DNA of 64,000 nt from Hyphomicrobiales bacterium (GTDB lineage: Bacteria > Pseudomonadota > Alphaproteobacteria > Rhizobiales > Rhizobiaceae): positions 224,460-288,459 of the forward strand of contig UBNV01000016.1 of assembly GCA_900466945.1 (NCBI GenBank), given 5' to 3'. Positions 18,637 through 29,074 of the stretch are shown piece after piece. Position 1 is the first letter of the stretch, and each line of letters starts with the position of its first letter. Below the pieces are notes generated by a model. That model did not search any database and was not told the DNA's origin. It worked only from the letters and a program-made list of their open reading frames with translations. The position numbers and the translations under genes are program-made.

Positions 18637-18666
18637 CAAAAAAGGCGGTCCGAAGACCGCCTTTTC
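18637..18666 (-). terminator. Terminator of the petABC operon
   Basis: On the minus strand GGCGGTC and GACCGCC pair over an extra-stable TTCG tetraloop, followed by TTTTTT. It lies 23 bases past the cytochrome c1 stop. The stem has poor T tracts in the other direction. Confidence 0.92.
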
Positions 18667-18688
18667 CGTGAAACGTGATCCCTGCGGA

Positions 18689-19564
18689 TCAGTGTTCCTT
18701 GTTGGCGTAGACCGACTTCTTGGTCAGGTAGATCAGCGCGGTGAAGATCGCGAGGAAGATCATCACCATGAAGCCCGTGCGCTTGCGGTCTTCGAGATGT
18801 GGCTCTGCAGCCCACATCAGGAAGGCGGAAACGTCACGCGAATACTGGTCAAGCGTTTCCGGCGAACCGTCGTCGTAAGTCACCTGACCGTCCGAGATCG
18901 GCTGCGCCATGGCAAGCGCCTGACCGGCGATGAAATATGGGTTGTAATGTGTGCCTTCGGCAACCTCGACGCCTTCCGGCGGTTCCTGGTAACCGGTCAG
19001 GAGTGCGTGGATGTAATCCGGGCCGCCCTGCTGGTACTGGGTGAAGATGTCGAAGACGAAGGTCGGGAAGCCGCGGGTCACGCCGCGTGCCTTGGCAATC
19101 AGCGAGAAGTCCGGCGGAGCCGCACCACCGTTTGCCGCCGCAGCCGCTTCCTTGTTGGGGAATGGCGACGGGAAGTGGTCGGATGCCACAGCGGTACGGG
19201 TGAACATCTCACCGTCCGCGTTCGGCCCGTCTTCGACTTCGTAATTCGCCGCAAAGGCCTTCACCTGGGCTTCCGAGTAACCGAGATCTTCCAGCGTGCG
19301 GAAGGACACAAGGTTCATCGAGTGACAGGCCGAGCAGACCTCGGTGTAGACCTTGAGCCCGCGCTGAAGCTGGCCCTTGTCGTATTTGCCGAAGGGACCG
19401 GCAAAGGTCCAGTCCATCTGCTCGGGCTTCAGGATGGGATAGTGACCGGTCTGCGCGGCGTGATGCGTCAGTTCGGCCAGGTCGCCACCTTCTGCTGCCA
19501 TTGCCTGGCCGGAAAATCCGGCCATGGCAGCGATCAGCGCAATGCTCGTGACAAGCTTTTTCAT
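18689..19564 (-). CDS. petC: Cytochrome c1 of the bc1 complex
   Basis: This 291-residue subunit III of ubiquinol-cytochrome c oxidoreductase has a signal peptide ([20 protein letters not shown] ...). It has a single haem c site CSACH (in [15 protein letters not shown]), a periplasmic domain with the distal methionine region near the C-terminus ([20 protein letters not shown] and beyond), and one C-terminal membrane anchor ([20 protein letters not shown]). It is the last gene of the Rieske, cytochrome b, cytochrome c1 operon and starts 21 bases after cytochrome b. Cytochrome b and c1 are separate genes here, unlike the fused fbcH of Bradyrhizobium. Confidence 0.97.
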   Translation of the reverse strand: MKKLVTSIALIAAMAGFSGQAMAAEGGDLAELTHHAAQTGHYPILKPEQMDWTFAGPFGKYDKGQLQRGLKVYTEVCSACHSMNLVSFRTLEDLGYSEAQVKAFAANYEVEDGPNADGEMFTRTAVASDHFPSPFPNKEAAAAANGGAAPPDFSLIAKARGVTRGFPTFVFDIFTQYQQGGPDYIHALLTGYQEPPEGVEVAEGTHYNPYFIAGQALAMAQPISDGQVTYDDGSPETLDQYSRDVSAFLMWAAEPHLEDRKRTGFMVMIFLAIFTALIYLTKKSVYANKEH

Positions 19565-19585
19565 TGTTATCGTCCTCTCACGTGC

Positions 19586-20854
19586 TCAGGCTTGTGCGGC
19601 AGCGGACTTGCCGCTTTTTTCGAGAACCGCTTCGGTGATCGAGTTCGGGATACGCCGGGGCGTCTCGAACAGTCCGAGCAGCGGCATGATCACGAGGAAG
19701 AAGCCGAAGTAGTAGGCAGTGCCGGCCTGCGACAGGACGACGTAGATACCTTCTGCCGGCATCGCGCCGAGCCAGCCCAAGAGGATGGAGTTGGCGACGA
19801 AGATCCAGAAGAACAGCTTGTACCAGGGGCGGTAGACAGCCGAACGAACCTTGGACGTATCCAGCCAGGGCAGGAAGAACAAGACGATGATCGCACCGAA
19901 CATCACGAGGACGCCGCCAAGCTTCGAGTCGATCGGACCGACGTTGAAGGTGATGGCGCGCAGCATGGCGTAGAACGGCAGGAAGTACCATTCCGGAACG
20001 ATATGCGCCGGGGTCTTCAGCGAGTCGGCCGGGATGTAGTTGTCCGGATGGCCGAGATAGTTCGGCATGTAGAAGACGAAGTAGGCGAAGACCAGAAGGA
20101 AGACCGAGAGGCCAAGTGCATCCTTCAGCGTCGCATAGGGCGTGAAGGGGACGGTATCGGTCTTGGACTTGACTTCCACGCCGGTCGGGTTGGTCTGGCC
20201 GGTGACGTGCAGCGCCCAGATATGCAGGATGACGACACCCGCAATCATGAACGGCAGCAGGTAATGCAGCGCGAAGAAGCGGTTCAGCGTCGGATTGTCG
20301 ACGGCAAAGCCACCGAGCAGGAACTGCTGGATCCACTCGCCCACGGCCGGGAAGGCGGTGAAGAAGCCGGTGATGACGGTTGCACCCCAGAAGGACATCT
20401 GGCCCCAGGGAAGCACGTAACCCATGAAGGCGGTCGCCATCATCAGCAGGAAGATCACCACGCCGAGGATCCAGAGGATTTCGCGGGGTGCCTTGTACGA
20501 GCCGTAATAGAGGCCGCGTGCGATGTGCAGGTAGACGGCGATGAAGAAGAAGGACGCGCCGTTGGCATGCATGTAGCGCAGCAGCCAGCCATTGTTGACG
20601 TCGCGCATGATCTTCTCGACCGAGTTGAAGGCAACGGTCGTCTCGGCCGCATAGTGCATGGCAAGCACGACGCCGGTCAGGATCTGCACGATCAGCATGA
20701 TCGAGAGCATGCCACCGAAGGTATAGGCGTAGTTCAGGTTGCGCGGAACGGGATAGGAAACGAAGCTGTCATACATCAGACGCGGCAGCGGCAGGCGCGC
20801 ATCGATCCACTTCTCGACGCCGGTGGACGGCTGGTAACTCGAATGGCCACTCAT
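19586..20854 (-). CDS. petB: Cytochrome b of the bc1 complex
   Basis: This 422-residue membrane subunit has eight predicted helices and carries both b-type haems and the quinone sites. Visible are the Qo-site PEWY motif ([15 protein letters not shown]), the haem-ligand helices ([20 protein letters not shown] and the [20 protein letters not shown] region) and [11 protein letters not shown]. The length is that of a stand-alone bacterial cytochrome b. It lies between the Rieske and cytochrome c1 genes with 14- and 21-base gaps. Confidence 0.97.
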   Translation of the reverse strand: MSGHSSYQPSTGVEKWIDARLPLPRLMYDSFVSYPVPRNLNYAYTFGGMLSIMLIVQILTGVVLAMHYAAETTVAFNSVEKIMRDVNNGWLLRYMHANGASFFFIAVYLHIARGLYYGSYKAPREILWILGVVIFLLMMATAFMGYVLPWGQMSFWGATVITGFFTAFPAVGEWIQQFLLGGFAVDNPTLNRFFALHYLLPFMIAGVVILHIWALHVTGQTNPTGVEVKSKTDTVPFTPYATLKDALGLSVFLLVFAYFVFYMPNYLGHPDNYIPADSLKTPAHIVPEWYFLPFYAMLRAITFNVGPIDSKLGGVLVMFGAIIVLFFLPWLDTSKVRSAVYRPWYKLFFWIFVANSILLGWLGAMPAEGIYVVLSQAGTAYYFGFFLVIMPLLGLFETPRRIPNSITEAVLEKSGKSAAAQA

Positions 20855-20868
20855 TGTGTGTTATCCCC

Positions 20869-21447
20869 TCAGCCGATCGTGATGACAGTGTCGGATGTGA
20901 ATGCGAAGGTCGGCACCGGCAGGTTGGTCGGTGCGGGACCCTTGCGGATACGGCCCGCCGTATCGTAGTGCGAGCCGTGGCAGGGACAGAACCAGCCACC
21001 GAAATCGCCGGCCTGACCGAGCGGCACGCAACCGAGATGGGTGCAGGAACCGATCATGACGATCCAGTTTTCCTTGCCTTCGCCGGCAGAGCGCGCAAGG
21101 TCCGTCGCGTCGGCTGCAGCATCCACATTGGCGTTGCGCGCCACCGGATCCTTGAGCTCAGCCAGCTGAACGGCGTTGGCTTCTTCGACTTCCTTTTCGG
21201 TGCGGTTGCGGATGAACACCGGCTTGCCGCGCCACTTGACCGTCAGCGACATGCCCGGCTCGAGCGCCGATACGTCCACTTCGATCGAAGCGAGCGCGAG
21301 CGTCGATGCATCCGGGCGCATCTGGTCGATGAAAGGCCAGGCGAACGAGGCCGCACCGACCGCGCCGGCCATGCCGGTCACCATGTAGAGAAAGTCGCGG
21401 CGCGTAGGCTCGCCCGCATGTTCTGTCGTTGTCTCGTGTTCGCTCAC
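20869..21447 (-). CDS. petA: Rieske iron-sulfur subunit of the bc1 complex
   Basis: This protein of about 192 residues has a twin-arginine N-terminal anchor ([17 protein letters not shown]). A periplasmic Rieske domain binds a 2Fe-2S cluster through CTHLGC and CPCHGSHYD. The start is uncertain. GTG codons at 21447 (MSEHETT) and 21453 both follow AGAGGAAAA, and the frame is open to 21603 without a better start. I take 21447 because rhizobial Rieske proteins start close to an SEHE(T/S) sequence. First gene of the pet operon. Confidence 0.93.
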   Translation of the reverse strand: MSEHETTTEHAGEPTRRDFLYMVTGMAGAVGAASFAWPFIDQMRPDASTLALASIEVDVSALEPGMSLTVKWRGKPVFIRNRTEKEVEEANAVQLAELKDPVARNANVDAAADATDLARSAGEGKENWIVMIGSCTHLGCVPLGQAGDFGGWFCPCHGSHYDTAGRIRKGPAPTNLPVPTFAFTSDTVITIG

Positions 21448-21565
21448 GGTCACTTTTTCCTCTCGCAATCCTGCGACACACCGCATTTGCCCCCGCAGCG
21501 GAATCACAATTCGGCCACGGAGCAGCCACAGATTCCCCGCCAGATTGGCGCGTTCTAAGCCCGAT

Positions 21566-21595
21566 AATCTATTCTGTCCAGTCTTCCGCAGACAA
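21566..21595 (-). promoter_or_regulatory. Candidate promoter of the pet operon
   Basis: On the minus strand TTGTCT, an 18-base spacer and TAGATT lie about 120 bases upstream of the Rieske start. Only moderate matches to the housekeeping consensus. Confidence 0.35.
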
Positions 21596-21718
21596 GGAGC
21601 CACGATGTCGCGGATTTCCGGGACACCATCCCCAATTGCTTGATTTAACGCAAGTGTGAGCGGCAGTTTATCAAGCAGTGCAAAGAGTTGCAGCCGCGAG
21701 TTCGGCAGGCCTTGGAAC

Positions 21719-23590
21719 TCAGGCCGACAGCATCTCGGCGCCCGTATCGAGGAAACCGCCGGATTGTCGGGCCCAGAGCTCGGAATAGAGCCCGCCGAGC
21801 GCTACCAGCTCCTGATGGGTCCCCTGTTCGATGATCCGGCCCTTGTCCATGACGACCAGCCGGTCGAGTGCCGCAATGGTCGACAGGCGGTGCGCGATGG
21901 CAAGCACGGTCTTGCCCTGCATCAAACGATCGAGATTGGACTGGATCGCCGCCTCCACTTCCGAGTCGAGCGCAGACGTCGCCTCGTCCAGCACCAGGAT
22001 CGGCGCATCCTTCAGCATGACCCGCGCGATCGCGATGCGCTGACGCTGCCCTCCGGAAAGCTTCACGCCCCGTTCTCCGACATGCGCATCGAAACCCTTG
22101 CGCCCGCGCTGGTCCTCTAGCCGTTGGATGAACTCGAACGCTTCCGCACGCTCCGCCGCCTTGACCAACTGCTCGTCGCTCGCATCCTCGCGGCCGAAGA
22201 GAATGTTGTCGCGGATCGAGCGATGCAGAAGCGCCGTGTCCTGCGTGACCATGCCGATCTGCGAGCGCAGGCTCTCCTGCGTCACGGTCGAGATATCCTG
22301 CCCGTCGATCAGGATGCGGCCGCCCTCCAGGTCGTAGAAGCGCAACAGCAGATTGACGAGCGTCGATTTGCCCGCTCCCGATCGCCCGACAATGCCGACC
22401 TTTTCGCCGGGCTCGATGGCCAGCGTCAGATGATCGATCGCGCCGGTCTTGCGGCCATAATGAAAGGTCACATCTTCGAAGCGGATCTCCGGCGACTTCA
22501 CCTGGAGCTTTTCCGCATCCGGCTTATCGGTGAGCCCGATCGGCTTGGCCACCAGTTCCGCCGAGTTCTGGATCGTGCCGATATTGCGCATGATGCCGTT
22601 CAGCTGGGTCATCATTCGCCCCAGCAGCATGTTGAGCCGCAGAACGAGGCCGAGCGTGAAGGCGACACCGCCGGCCGTGACGGCGCCGGCAAACCAGAGG
22701 TCGACGGACAGAAGCGCCACCATCAGGATCATGAAGCCGGAAAGAATGGCAAGCGAAGCCCGAACCCCGGTCAGGAGCCGGGCAAAGGGCCGCAGCGTAT
22801 CCTGGAAGCGGTCGAAGCCGGCGCGGATATAGTGGTCGTTCTGCCGCTCGCGGGCAAAGAGCTTCAGCGTCTGGATGTTGGAATAGCTGTCGACCAGCCG
22901 GCCATTCAGCATCGACGATGCCTCCGCCGTCTCGCGCGCATGATGGCGGATCTTCGGCACGAAATAGCGCGCCAGCACCAGGAAGATCGCGACCCAGGCG
23001 CCGATGATCGCGGCCAGCCGCCAGTCGAGCTGTGCAACCAGTGCCATGGTCGAAATAGTATAGATCACCATGAACCAGACGACCTGCAGCAGCGAGGTCA
23101 GCAGATCGCCGGTCGATTGCCCCGCCGACCAGACCTTGGTGACGATGCGTCCGGCAAAATCATTCTGGAAGAAGGAGAGCGACTGGCGCGCAACATGCGC
23201 ATGCGCCTGCCATCGCACCAGGTTGAAGAAATTGAGGACGATGACCTGTTCCTCGACCAGCGCACCGACCGTCACCACCACGAAACGCCCGATGAGGATG
23301 ATCAGCGCCATGGCGAGCAATTCGCCGCCATGCGCCGCGATCAGCCCGTCCCACCCGGCATCCTTCGGCACGGTGTCGAGAAGGTCGACGAGCCGTCCGA
23401 CAAACCAGAAGAGCCCTGCCTCCAGCATGGCGACCGCCCCGCCGAAGACCGCCATCAGGAAGAAGGCGAGTTTCGCCTGGCGCACGTAGAACCACACGAA
23501 GGCCCAGGTCTTTTCCGGCGGACGAAGATTGTCCGATCGGGCAAAGGGATCGAGCCAGTTTTCGAAAAGGCGGGCAACAGCTTGGAACAT
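21719..23590 (-). CDS. ABC exporter, fused membrane and ATPase domains (first copy)
   Basis: This 623-residue half-transporter has an N-terminal six-helix ABC membrane domain (about 40-320) and a C-terminal ATPase. The ATPase shows Walker [10 protein letters not shown], signature [13 protein letters not shown], Walker [13 protein letters not shown] and the H-loop AHRLST. It belongs to the MsbA/multidrug exporter class and would work as a homodimer or as a heterodimer with its paralogue at 29062-30978. The two share layout from the first residues (LFENWLDPF against WFENRLNPY). The substrate is unknown. The gene ends 272 bases before petA and is read in the same direction. Confidence 0.93.
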   Translation of the reverse strand: MFQAVARLFENWLDPFARSDNLRPPEKTWAFVWFYVRQAKLAFFLMAVFGGAVAMLEAGLFWFVGRLVDLLDTVPKDAGWDGLIAAHGGELLAMALIILIGRFVVVTVGALVEEQVIVLNFFNLVRWQAHAHVARQSLSFFQNDFAGRIVTKVWSAGQSTGDLLTSLLQVVWFMVIYTISTMALVAQLDWRLAAIIGAWVAIFLVLARYFVPKIRHHARETAEASSMLNGRLVDSYSNIQTLKLFARERQNDHYIRAGFDRFQDTLRPFARLLTGVRASLAILSGFMILMVALLSVDLWFAGAVTAGGVAFTLGLVLRLNMLLGRMMTQLNGIMRNIGTIQNSAELVAKPIGLTDKPDAEKLQVKSPEIRFEDVTFHYGRKTGAIDHLTLAIEPGEKVGIVGRSGAGKSTLVNLLLRFYDLEGGRILIDGQDISTVTQESLRSQIGMVTQDTALLHRSIRDNILFGREDASDEQLVKAAERAEAFEFIQRLEDQRGRKGFDAHVGERGVKLSGGQRQRIAIARVMLKDAPILVLDEATSALDSEVEAAIQSNLDRLMQGKTVLAIAHRLSTIAALDRLVVMDKGRIIEQGTHQELVALGGLYSELWARQSGGFLDTGAEMLSA

Positions 23591-23702
23591 GACGAGCGAT
23601 ATAGGCCGTTTGCCGGGAACGGCAAAGCTTTTGCACTTCCGACCGTATTACAATTTCGTCAAGTCCGACAACGGACGCGAAGCCCGCACCGGGACACCTG
23701 CC

Positions 23703-24125
23703 CTAGCGCGTGTAGCGAGTGAGATAGATGCCCGTCAGGATCAGCGCAACGCCGGCCAATTGACCCGGATGAAACTCGGCCGTGCCGCGGGCAAGGTCGA
23801 TGATGAGCCCGGTGATCATCTGCCCGCCGATGATCAGGAGGCCGGAGCGCGCCGCCCCGATCCGCGGAAAGACATAAGAGCTGATGACGACAAAGCAGGC
23901 ACCGATCACGCCGCCGACGAAATAGAAGGCCGGCACATCCGCCAGAAGCGGCAGACCGACACGGTGGAGAGTGAGAACATAGACGCTGAGCAGAAGGAAG
24001 CCGATCCAGTGGTTCCAGGCGGACGCGGTGAAGGCTCCGCGGTCCATGGTCAGCCGGCCATTGATCGAGCGGCTCATACCGACAGCGGCCCCGCCGATCA
24101 GCGCGATGAAGACGGCGCCCAGCAT
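23703..24125 (-). CDS. DUF606 (YdcZ-like) small DMT transporter, second of a pair
   Basis: This 140-residue protein of about five helices belongs to the DUF606/YdcZ branch of the drug/metabolite transporter superfamily (AAVGMSRSINGRL, GGVIGACFVVISSYVFPRIG). It begins directly after the stop of the preceding paralogue (TGA then ATG, no gap). The pair probably forms an antiparallel heterodimer, a known habit of half-size DMT proteins. The substrate is unknown. Confidence 0.85.
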   Translation of the reverse strand: MLGAVFIALIGGAAVGMSRSINGRLTMDRGAFTASAWNHWIGFLLLSVYVLTLHRVGLPLLADVPAFYFVGGVIGACFVVISSYVFPRIGAARSGLLIIGGQMITGLIIDLARGTAEFHPGQLAGVALILTGIYLTRYTR

Positions 24126-24590
24126 TCAGGCCCCCTTGGAGAAGATGAGCAGCGCGCTGCCGCCGATGACGCAGGCCGTGGCCAGAAAGTCGAAACGGTT
24201 GAGCTTGCGTTGGGGCGTGCCGAACAGGCCGAGCTGATCGGAGAGGAGACCGAACAGGATCTGCCCGACGAGAAGGAGCGACAGGCCACCCGCCAGCGCC
24301 AGTTCCGAATTGACCGCGATCGAACTCAGCGCCACGGCAAACGCCCCCGGTGCGCCACCGAGATAGGACCAGAGCGGCGCCTTGCCATGGGCAGGCATTC
24401 GACCGGCCCGCCGTGCCACGGCACCATTGGCGAGCAACAGGAAAAATGCCGCGACCCCACCCACCCCATGCACCACCCAGGAGGCGGTGAACGGCGTCGT
24501 CAACGCGGCAAGCCCGCTGTTGATGGTGACCATGACCGCGAGCAGCGCGCCGGCGAGAACCGCCCAGATCCAGTCGATATATCTCAGCAT
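24126..24590 (-). CDS. DUF606 (YdcZ-like) small DMT transporter, first of a pair
   Basis: This 154-residue, five-helix membrane protein is paralogous to the next gene (VTINSGLAALTTPFTASWV and ATACVIGGSALLIFSKGA). Its stop touches the start of the second copy, so they are translationally coupled. A CCGGATC/GATCCGG inverted repeat lies upstream near 24630-24646, its meaning unknown. The pair lies between two related ABC exporters. Confidence 0.85.
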   Translation of the reverse strand: MLRYIDWIWAVLAGALLAVMVTINSGLAALTTPFTASWVVHGVGGVAAFFLLLANGAVARRAGRMPAHGKAPLWSYLGGAPGAFAVALSSIAVNSELALAGGLSLLLVGQILFGLLSDQLGLFGTPQRKLNRFDFLATACVIGGSALLIFSKGA

Positions 24591-24752
24591 GTCGCTCCTG
24601 AGGGCCGATCGCCCCGAACTTGCGGCACCGGATCAGCGATCCGGCTTATTGCGACCGCATAGCCCTCCCGGGGCTTTCCAGACAAGCCAATTCGGAGAAT
24701 GAACCGATCAGCGCCGTGAATGCCGCGCACACCCAAAAAGCCTCGAAACGCA

Positions 24753-24776
24753 AAACGGGGCATTGCTGCCCCGTTT
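24753..24776 (-). terminator. Terminator of the first chemoreceptor gene
   Basis: AAACGGGGCA and TGCCCCGTTT pair over a four-base loop, 30 bases past the chemoreceptor stop, with a short T run on the minus strand. Confidence 0.75.
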
Positions 24777-24805
24777 CAACGCCTGACCCGTTTTTCTCGG
24801 GACCG

Positions 24806-26728
24806 TCAGAATTCCGACCATTCGGCAGCGACGGCCGTGTTGCCCTGGAAGGCATTGACGATCTTGCGGCCAAGCGCCCGCGCCGGAGACGCCTGCGGAT
24901 GGCTCGCCGGCTGAGCCGCAGCGAGGCGCGGAGCGGCTGAGCGATAGGGCTCCTCGCCCAGCTGGAACTGGCCGAGCAATGCGGTCAGTCCGCTCGCCTG
25001 CTGCGCCAGACCATGGCAGGCCGCCGTCGACTGCTCCACCATGGCCGCATTCTTCTGCGTGCCCTGATCCATCTGGTTCACCGCCGAATTGATCTCGGCG
25101 AGACCGGTGGACTGTTCGCGGGCCGAAGTGACGATCGCAGCCACATTCTGGTTGATCTCCTGAACCTCGCGCACGATCACCTGCAGGGCCTGCCCCGTTT
25201 CGCCCACCAGGGCGACACCGTTGCGCACCTGCTCTCCGGACGCGGTGATGAGCCCCTTGATCTCCTTCGCCGCATTGGCCGAACGCTGTGCCAGTTCACG
25301 CACTTCCTGGGCAACGACCGCAAAGCCCTTGCCGGCATCTCCTGCTCGCGCTGCCTCGACGCCCGCATTTAGCGCCAGCAGGTTAGTCTGGAACGCGATC
25401 TCGTCGATTACGCCGATGATGTTGGAAATTTCGCTGGACGACTTCTCGATCGCCTGCATGGCGTCGACCGCCCGGCGCACGACGTCGCCCGAGCGCTCGG
25501 CACCGACCCGCGTCCGCGAAACCAGCGCGCCGGCTTCCTCGGCCCTGACAGCACTGTCCTTGACCGCCGTCGTCACCTCTTCCAGCGCCGCTGCGGTCTC
25601 CTCCACGGAAGCCGCCTGCTGTTCAGTACGCTTCGAAAGATCGTCTGCAGCAGCCAGCATTTCACTTGCACCCGCATCGATGGCGCGAGCATTCTCGCCG
25701 ACCGCGCGCATGGCCTCGCGCAGCCGCTCGACGGAATGGTTGAAGTTGAGACGCAGCGGATCGAGGTGAGCGGCAAAGGGCTCTTCGAGCGCAACGACGA
25801 GGTCACCGTCCGACAGCCTCCGCAAGCCGCCCGCCAGCCGATCCACCGCAAACTGCACGTCGGCCGCTTCGCGCGCCTTCTGTGCTTCGCGGGTCTGCCG
25901 TTCCATCTCGCTCAGCGAGCGATTTTCCTCGGCCTGGCGCTCCAGGGCCGCCCGTTCGATCGCATTGTCGCGGAAAACTGAAACGGCAGCCGCCATCTCG
26001 CCGATCTCGTCTGCACGACCGGCAAACGGGATCTCCGCCGCCGTGTCGCCTGCAGCAAGCCTGCGCATCGACATCGTGATTTCGGATACGGGACGCGCAA
26101 TCCGCAACACAGATACGATCGCAGCGGTAACAGCGATCACAGCGCCGATGATGGCCGCAATCACGGAAAGCTGCATCGCCATGGCCGAAGATGCCCGCGC
26201 TTCCGCTCCGACCGTCGCGACGATTTCGCGGTTGATACTGATGATTTCCGCAAGGCTCGTATCGATCGTATCGCCGAGTGGCGCCATCTGCGCGATCGTA
26301 TCCTTGGCCTGATAAACCTTTGAGGCCAGCGCCTGCTCGACGAAGGTCCGGCCGAGCGCCTCGTAGTCGCCGATCGCGGCCTGGAAAATTTTGAACTTCT
26401 CTTTGACCGCCGGCAACAGCACCAGAGCGTCGAAGCGGACGATTGCCGCATTCATGGCCTCGCGCGCGGCTGTCAGATCCTCGACGAGCGCCTTCTTTTC
26501 CGCGGAAGTACCTGCACTGAGGATCATCAAGGTCAGCCGGCGGACGTCGCCGAGATGCCCGTCGATTTCCCCGATCATCAGAGAGCGGTCGAGGCGTGTG
26601 CCGAAAGCATCGATCTGACCGCTCATCTCGTTCACCGAGCGAAGCGCGATAGCGCCCTGGCAGAGCAAGACGATGACCATGAGGCCGAAGAGCAGCGGCA
26701 GGAGAATTCTGATCTTGATATTTTTCAC
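24806..26728 (-). CDS. Methyl-accepting chemotaxis protein (tandem copy 1)
   Basis: This 640-residue transmembrane receptor has TM1 (about 7-29; [20 protein letters not shown]), a periplasmic four-helix-bundle ligand domain, TM2 near 185-210, HAMP, a second HAMP-like helical segment, and a signalling coiled coil with the conserved hairpin tip ([20 protein letters not shown]). It ends in AAEWSEF, matching the xWxxF pentapeptide to which CheR/CheB bind. A GTG start at 26728 ([12 protein letters not shown]) is chosen because AGGA lies eight bases before it and the tandem paralogue starts at the same place. The upstream ATG at 26788 adds a non-conserved leader. Confidence 0.93.
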   Translation of the reverse strand: MKNIKIRILLPLLFGLMVIVLLCQGAIALRSVNEMSGQIDAFGTRLDRSLMIGEIDGHLGDVRRLTLMILSAGTSAEKKALVEDLTAAREAMNAAIVRFDALVLLPAVKEKFKIFQAAIGDYEALGRTFVEQALASKVYQAKDTIAQMAPLGDTIDTSLAEIISINREIVATVGAEARASSAMAMQLSVIAAIIGAVIAVTAAIVSVLRIARPVSEITMSMRRLAAGDTAAEIPFAGRADEIGEMAAAVSVFRDNAIERAALERQAEENRSLSEMERQTREAQKAREAADVQFAVDRLAGGLRRLSDGDLVVALEEPFAAHLDPLRLNFNHSVERLREAMRAVGENARAIDAGASEMLAAADDLSKRTEQQAASVEETAAALEEVTTAVKDSAVRAEEAGALVSRTRVGAERSGDVVRRAVDAMQAIEKSSSEISNIIGVIDEIAFQTNLLALNAGVEAARAGDAGKGFAVVAQEVRELAQRSANAAKEIKGLITASGEQVRNGVALVGETGQALQVIVREVQEINQNVAAIVTSAREQSTGLAEINSAVNQMDQGTQKNAAMVEQSTAACHGLAQQASGLTALLGQFQLGEEPYRSAAPRLAAAQPASHPQASPARALGRKIVNAFQGNTAVAAEWSEF

Positions 26729-26840
26729 GACTGAAATCCTGGATTGGAACGGGGCATGTGCGTCGGAAAAATGCCGACATGCCTCCATGCCAATCCGGCT
26801 TCTAACAAAGCCTTACGGTCCGAAGGGCAATTCTTGCTTG

Positions 26841-26857
26841 GTCCACAGTCTGTGGAC
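26841..26857. promoter_or_regulatory. Perfect 17-base palindrome upstream of chemoreceptor copy 1
   Basis: GTCCACAG and CTGTGGAC flank a single T. The site lies 113 bases upstream of the GTG start, a plausible operator position. No family is assigned. Confidence 0.4.
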
Positions 26858-26872
26858 ACGACCAGTCCGGAC

Positions 26873-26905
26873 AAAAAAAGGGAGGGGCATCGCTGCCCCT
26901 CCCCT
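26873..26905 (-). terminator. Terminator of the second chemoreceptor gene
   Basis: GGGAGGGGCA and TGCCCCTCCC form a 10-base stem with a four-base loop, followed on the minus strand by seven T residues. Its loop-proximal sequence resembles the terminator of copy 1. Confidence 0.93.
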
Positions 26906-26928
26906 TATCGTCGTCGACTGCAGGCTGA

Positions 26929-28851
26929 TCAGAATTCCGACCACTCGGCAGCGGCCGCCGTATTGCCCTTGAAGGCATTGGCGATCTTGCGGCCGAGCGC
27001 CCGGGCTGGCGACGGCTGCGGCTGGGCGGCGGACGTCGCCGGGGCCAGCCGGGATGACGCCTGGTAACCCTCGTCCGTCTTGAACTGGGCCATCAACTGC
27101 ATCAGCTGGCCGGCCTGCTGTGCGAGTCCGTGGCTTGCCGCCGTCGACTGCTCGACCATGGCCGCATTCTTCTGCGTGCCCTGGTCCATCTGGTTGACTG
27201 CCATGTTGATCTCCTGGAGACCCGTCGACTGCTCGCGGGTCGAGGTGACGATGGCGAGAACGTTCTGGTTGATCTCCTGCACCTCGCGCACGATTGTCTC
27301 CAGAGCCTTGCCGGTTTCATCGACCAGGCTGACGCCGTTGCGCACCTGTTCGCCGGATGTGGTGATCAGAGCCTTGATCTCCTTCGCCGCATTGGCCGAA
27401 CGCTGGGCGAGTTCGCGAACTTCCTGGGCGACGACGGCAAAACCCTTGCCGGCTTCACCGGCGCGGGCCGCCTCGACGCCGGCGTTCAGGGCCAGCAGGT
27501 TGGTCTGGAAGGCGATGTCGTCGATGACGCCGATGATGTTCTCGATTTCCGAAGAGGACTTCTCGATCGCTTGCATGGCAGCCACGGCGCGGCGAACCAC
27601 CTCGCCGGAATGCTCTGCCCCTTCCCGCGTGCGGCCAACCAACTGCCCTGCCTCGTCGGCACGGATGGCGCTGTCCTTGACCGCTGTCGTGACCTGCTCG
27701 AGTGCCGCCGCCGTCTCCTCGACGGACGCTGCCTGCTGCTCGGTGCGCTTCGACAGGTCGTCTGCGGCGGCCAGCATTTCGTTGGCACCCGCGTCGATCG
27801 AACGGGCATTGTCACTGACGGCGCGCATGGCATCCTTCAGGCGTGCGACGGACTGGTTGAAGTTCAAACGCAGCGGATCGAGGTGACCCGCGAAAGGATC
27901 CTTGATCTGTACGACGAGATCACCGTCCGAAAGACGCTGCAGGCCGGCGGCCAGCTGGTCGACGGCGAACTGCACTTCGGCCGCTTCGCGCGCCTTTTGC
28001 GCTTCGCGGGCCTGGCGTTCGGTTTCGCTCAGTGAACGGGTCTCTTCTGCCTGGCGCTCCAGCGCGGCACGCTCGATGGCGTTGTCCCGGAAGACGCTGA
28101 CGGCAGCGGCCATTTCGCCGATTTCGTCATGACGTCCGGCAAACGGGATTTCGGACCGTGTGTCGCCGGAAGCAAGGGTGCGCATCGAACCGGTGATGTC
28201 CGAAATCGGACGGACGATCCTCACGAAGCTGAAGAAGGCGGCACCGGCCGCGATCAGGCCGCTGATGACAACGGCGATGATGGTGGTGTTGATCGCGGAT
28301 GAGGAGACCTCATCTGCCGTCGCGATGGCGGCTTCGCTGAGATCCGTGTTTGCCTTGATTGTCTCGTCCATGATTTGGACCAGTGTGCCGGCATTTTTGG
28401 CCATGTCGCCCGTGAACATGGCCTTGGCTGCGGCCTCGTCACCCGAACGCTTCAATTCGATCATCTGTACGGCAAGGCGGTCGTATTCGGCGAGTGCGGC
28501 CTTCATGCTGTCGAAACGGGCGCGCGTCGCTGGCAGCGTGATCATTGGCTCATAGGCAGCAAAGGCCGCGTCCCGCGCTGATAGCGCTGTCTTGGTGGCC
28601 GCAGTCACCGCGTCCAGTTCCTCGGCCGTCGAGGCATTGACGAGCATGGCATAGTCACGACGAACTTCCGCGAATGTCGCGTTCATGCGCGCGACGGCCA
28701 GTGTTCTCGGCAGGCGCTCGCGTCCGATAACGTCCACCTGCTCCTTCACGTTTCCGATGAAATTGATGGCCAGAATGCCCTGGCCGATGCCGAAGGTCAG
28801 CACCACGGCGAAAAGAAGTGGCAAGACGACTTTGATCTTGAGATTGGACAT
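26929..28851 (-). CDS. Methyl-accepting chemotaxis protein (tandem copy 2)
   Basis: This 640-residue chemoreceptor has exactly the length of copy 1. The order is TM1 ([20 protein letters not shown]), a four-helix-bundle periplasmic domain, TM2 near 190-215, HAMP and a long signalling hairpin. From HAMP onward it is almost identical to copy 1, while the periplasmic domain is clearly different, so the two receptors share an output but probably sense different ligands. It also ends AAEWSEF (xWxxF tether). The start at 28851 (MSNLKIK) has GGAG seven bases upstream. Confidence 0.95.
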   Translation of the reverse strand: MSNLKIKVVLPLLFAVVLTFGIGQGILAINFIGNVKEQVDVIGRERLPRTLAVARMNATFAEVRRDYAMLVNASTAEELDAVTAATKTALSARDAAFAAYEPMITLPATRARFDSMKAALAEYDRLAVQMIELKRSGDEAAAKAMFTGDMAKNAGTLVQIMDETIKANTDLSEAAIATADEVSSSAINTTIIAVVISGLIAAGAAFFSFVRIVRPISDITGSMRTLASGDTRSEIPFAGRHDEIGEMAAAVSVFRDNAIERAALERQAEETRSLSETERQAREAQKAREAAEVQFAVDQLAAGLQRLSDGDLVVQIKDPFAGHLDPLRLNFNQSVARLKDAMRAVSDNARSIDAGANEMLAAADDLSKRTEQQAASVEETAAALEQVTTAVKDSAIRADEAGQLVGRTREGAEHSGEVVRRAVAAMQAIEKSSSEIENIIGVIDDIAFQTNLLALNAGVEAARAGEAGKGFAVVAQEVRELAQRSANAAKEIKALITTSGEQVRNGVSLVDETGKALETIVREVQEINQNVLAIVTSTREQSTGLQEINMAVNQMDQGTQKNAAMVEQSTAASHGLAQQAGQLMQLMAQFKTDEGYQASSRLAPATSAAQPQPSPARALGRKIANAFKGNTAAAAEWSEF

Positions 28852-29042
28852 GAATGATCTCCGGGGAGGAAAAAATACATTCCCAACCGGGCGCGGGAGG
28901 GGCGCCAGGTGCGAGGACAAGACATCGTCCGGATAGGTCGGGATGCAACCGTTCTAGGACACGAACAATGAACAATTTACTTAAACTGCGCACAACCAAA
29001 ACGCGCGCACGGGAACGTGATAGCGCGCGCTAGATGCAGCCC

Positions 29043-29074
29043 AAAAAAGGTCGGCGGCGGATTATTCCGCCGCC
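29043..29074 (-). terminator. Terminator overlapping the end of the second ABC exporter gene
   Basis: GGCGGCGG and CCGCCGCC form an eight-base stem over AATAAT, followed by GACC and six T residues on the minus strand. The stop codon of the exporter at 29062 lies in the loop, so the last codons of the gene form one arm of the stem. Confidence 0.85.

Noticed and set aside
18527..20968. An 813-codon plus-strand frame across apt, cytochrome c1 and cytochrome b
   Set aside because: It is antisense to three well-identified genes, its translation is charged and low in family features, and it has no ribosome site at its start.
22124..23722. A 532-codon plus-strand frame over the first ABC exporter
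   Set aside because: Antisense to a gene with all ABC motifs; the product is a Asp/Arg/Gln-rich shadow typical of reversed hydrophobic genes.
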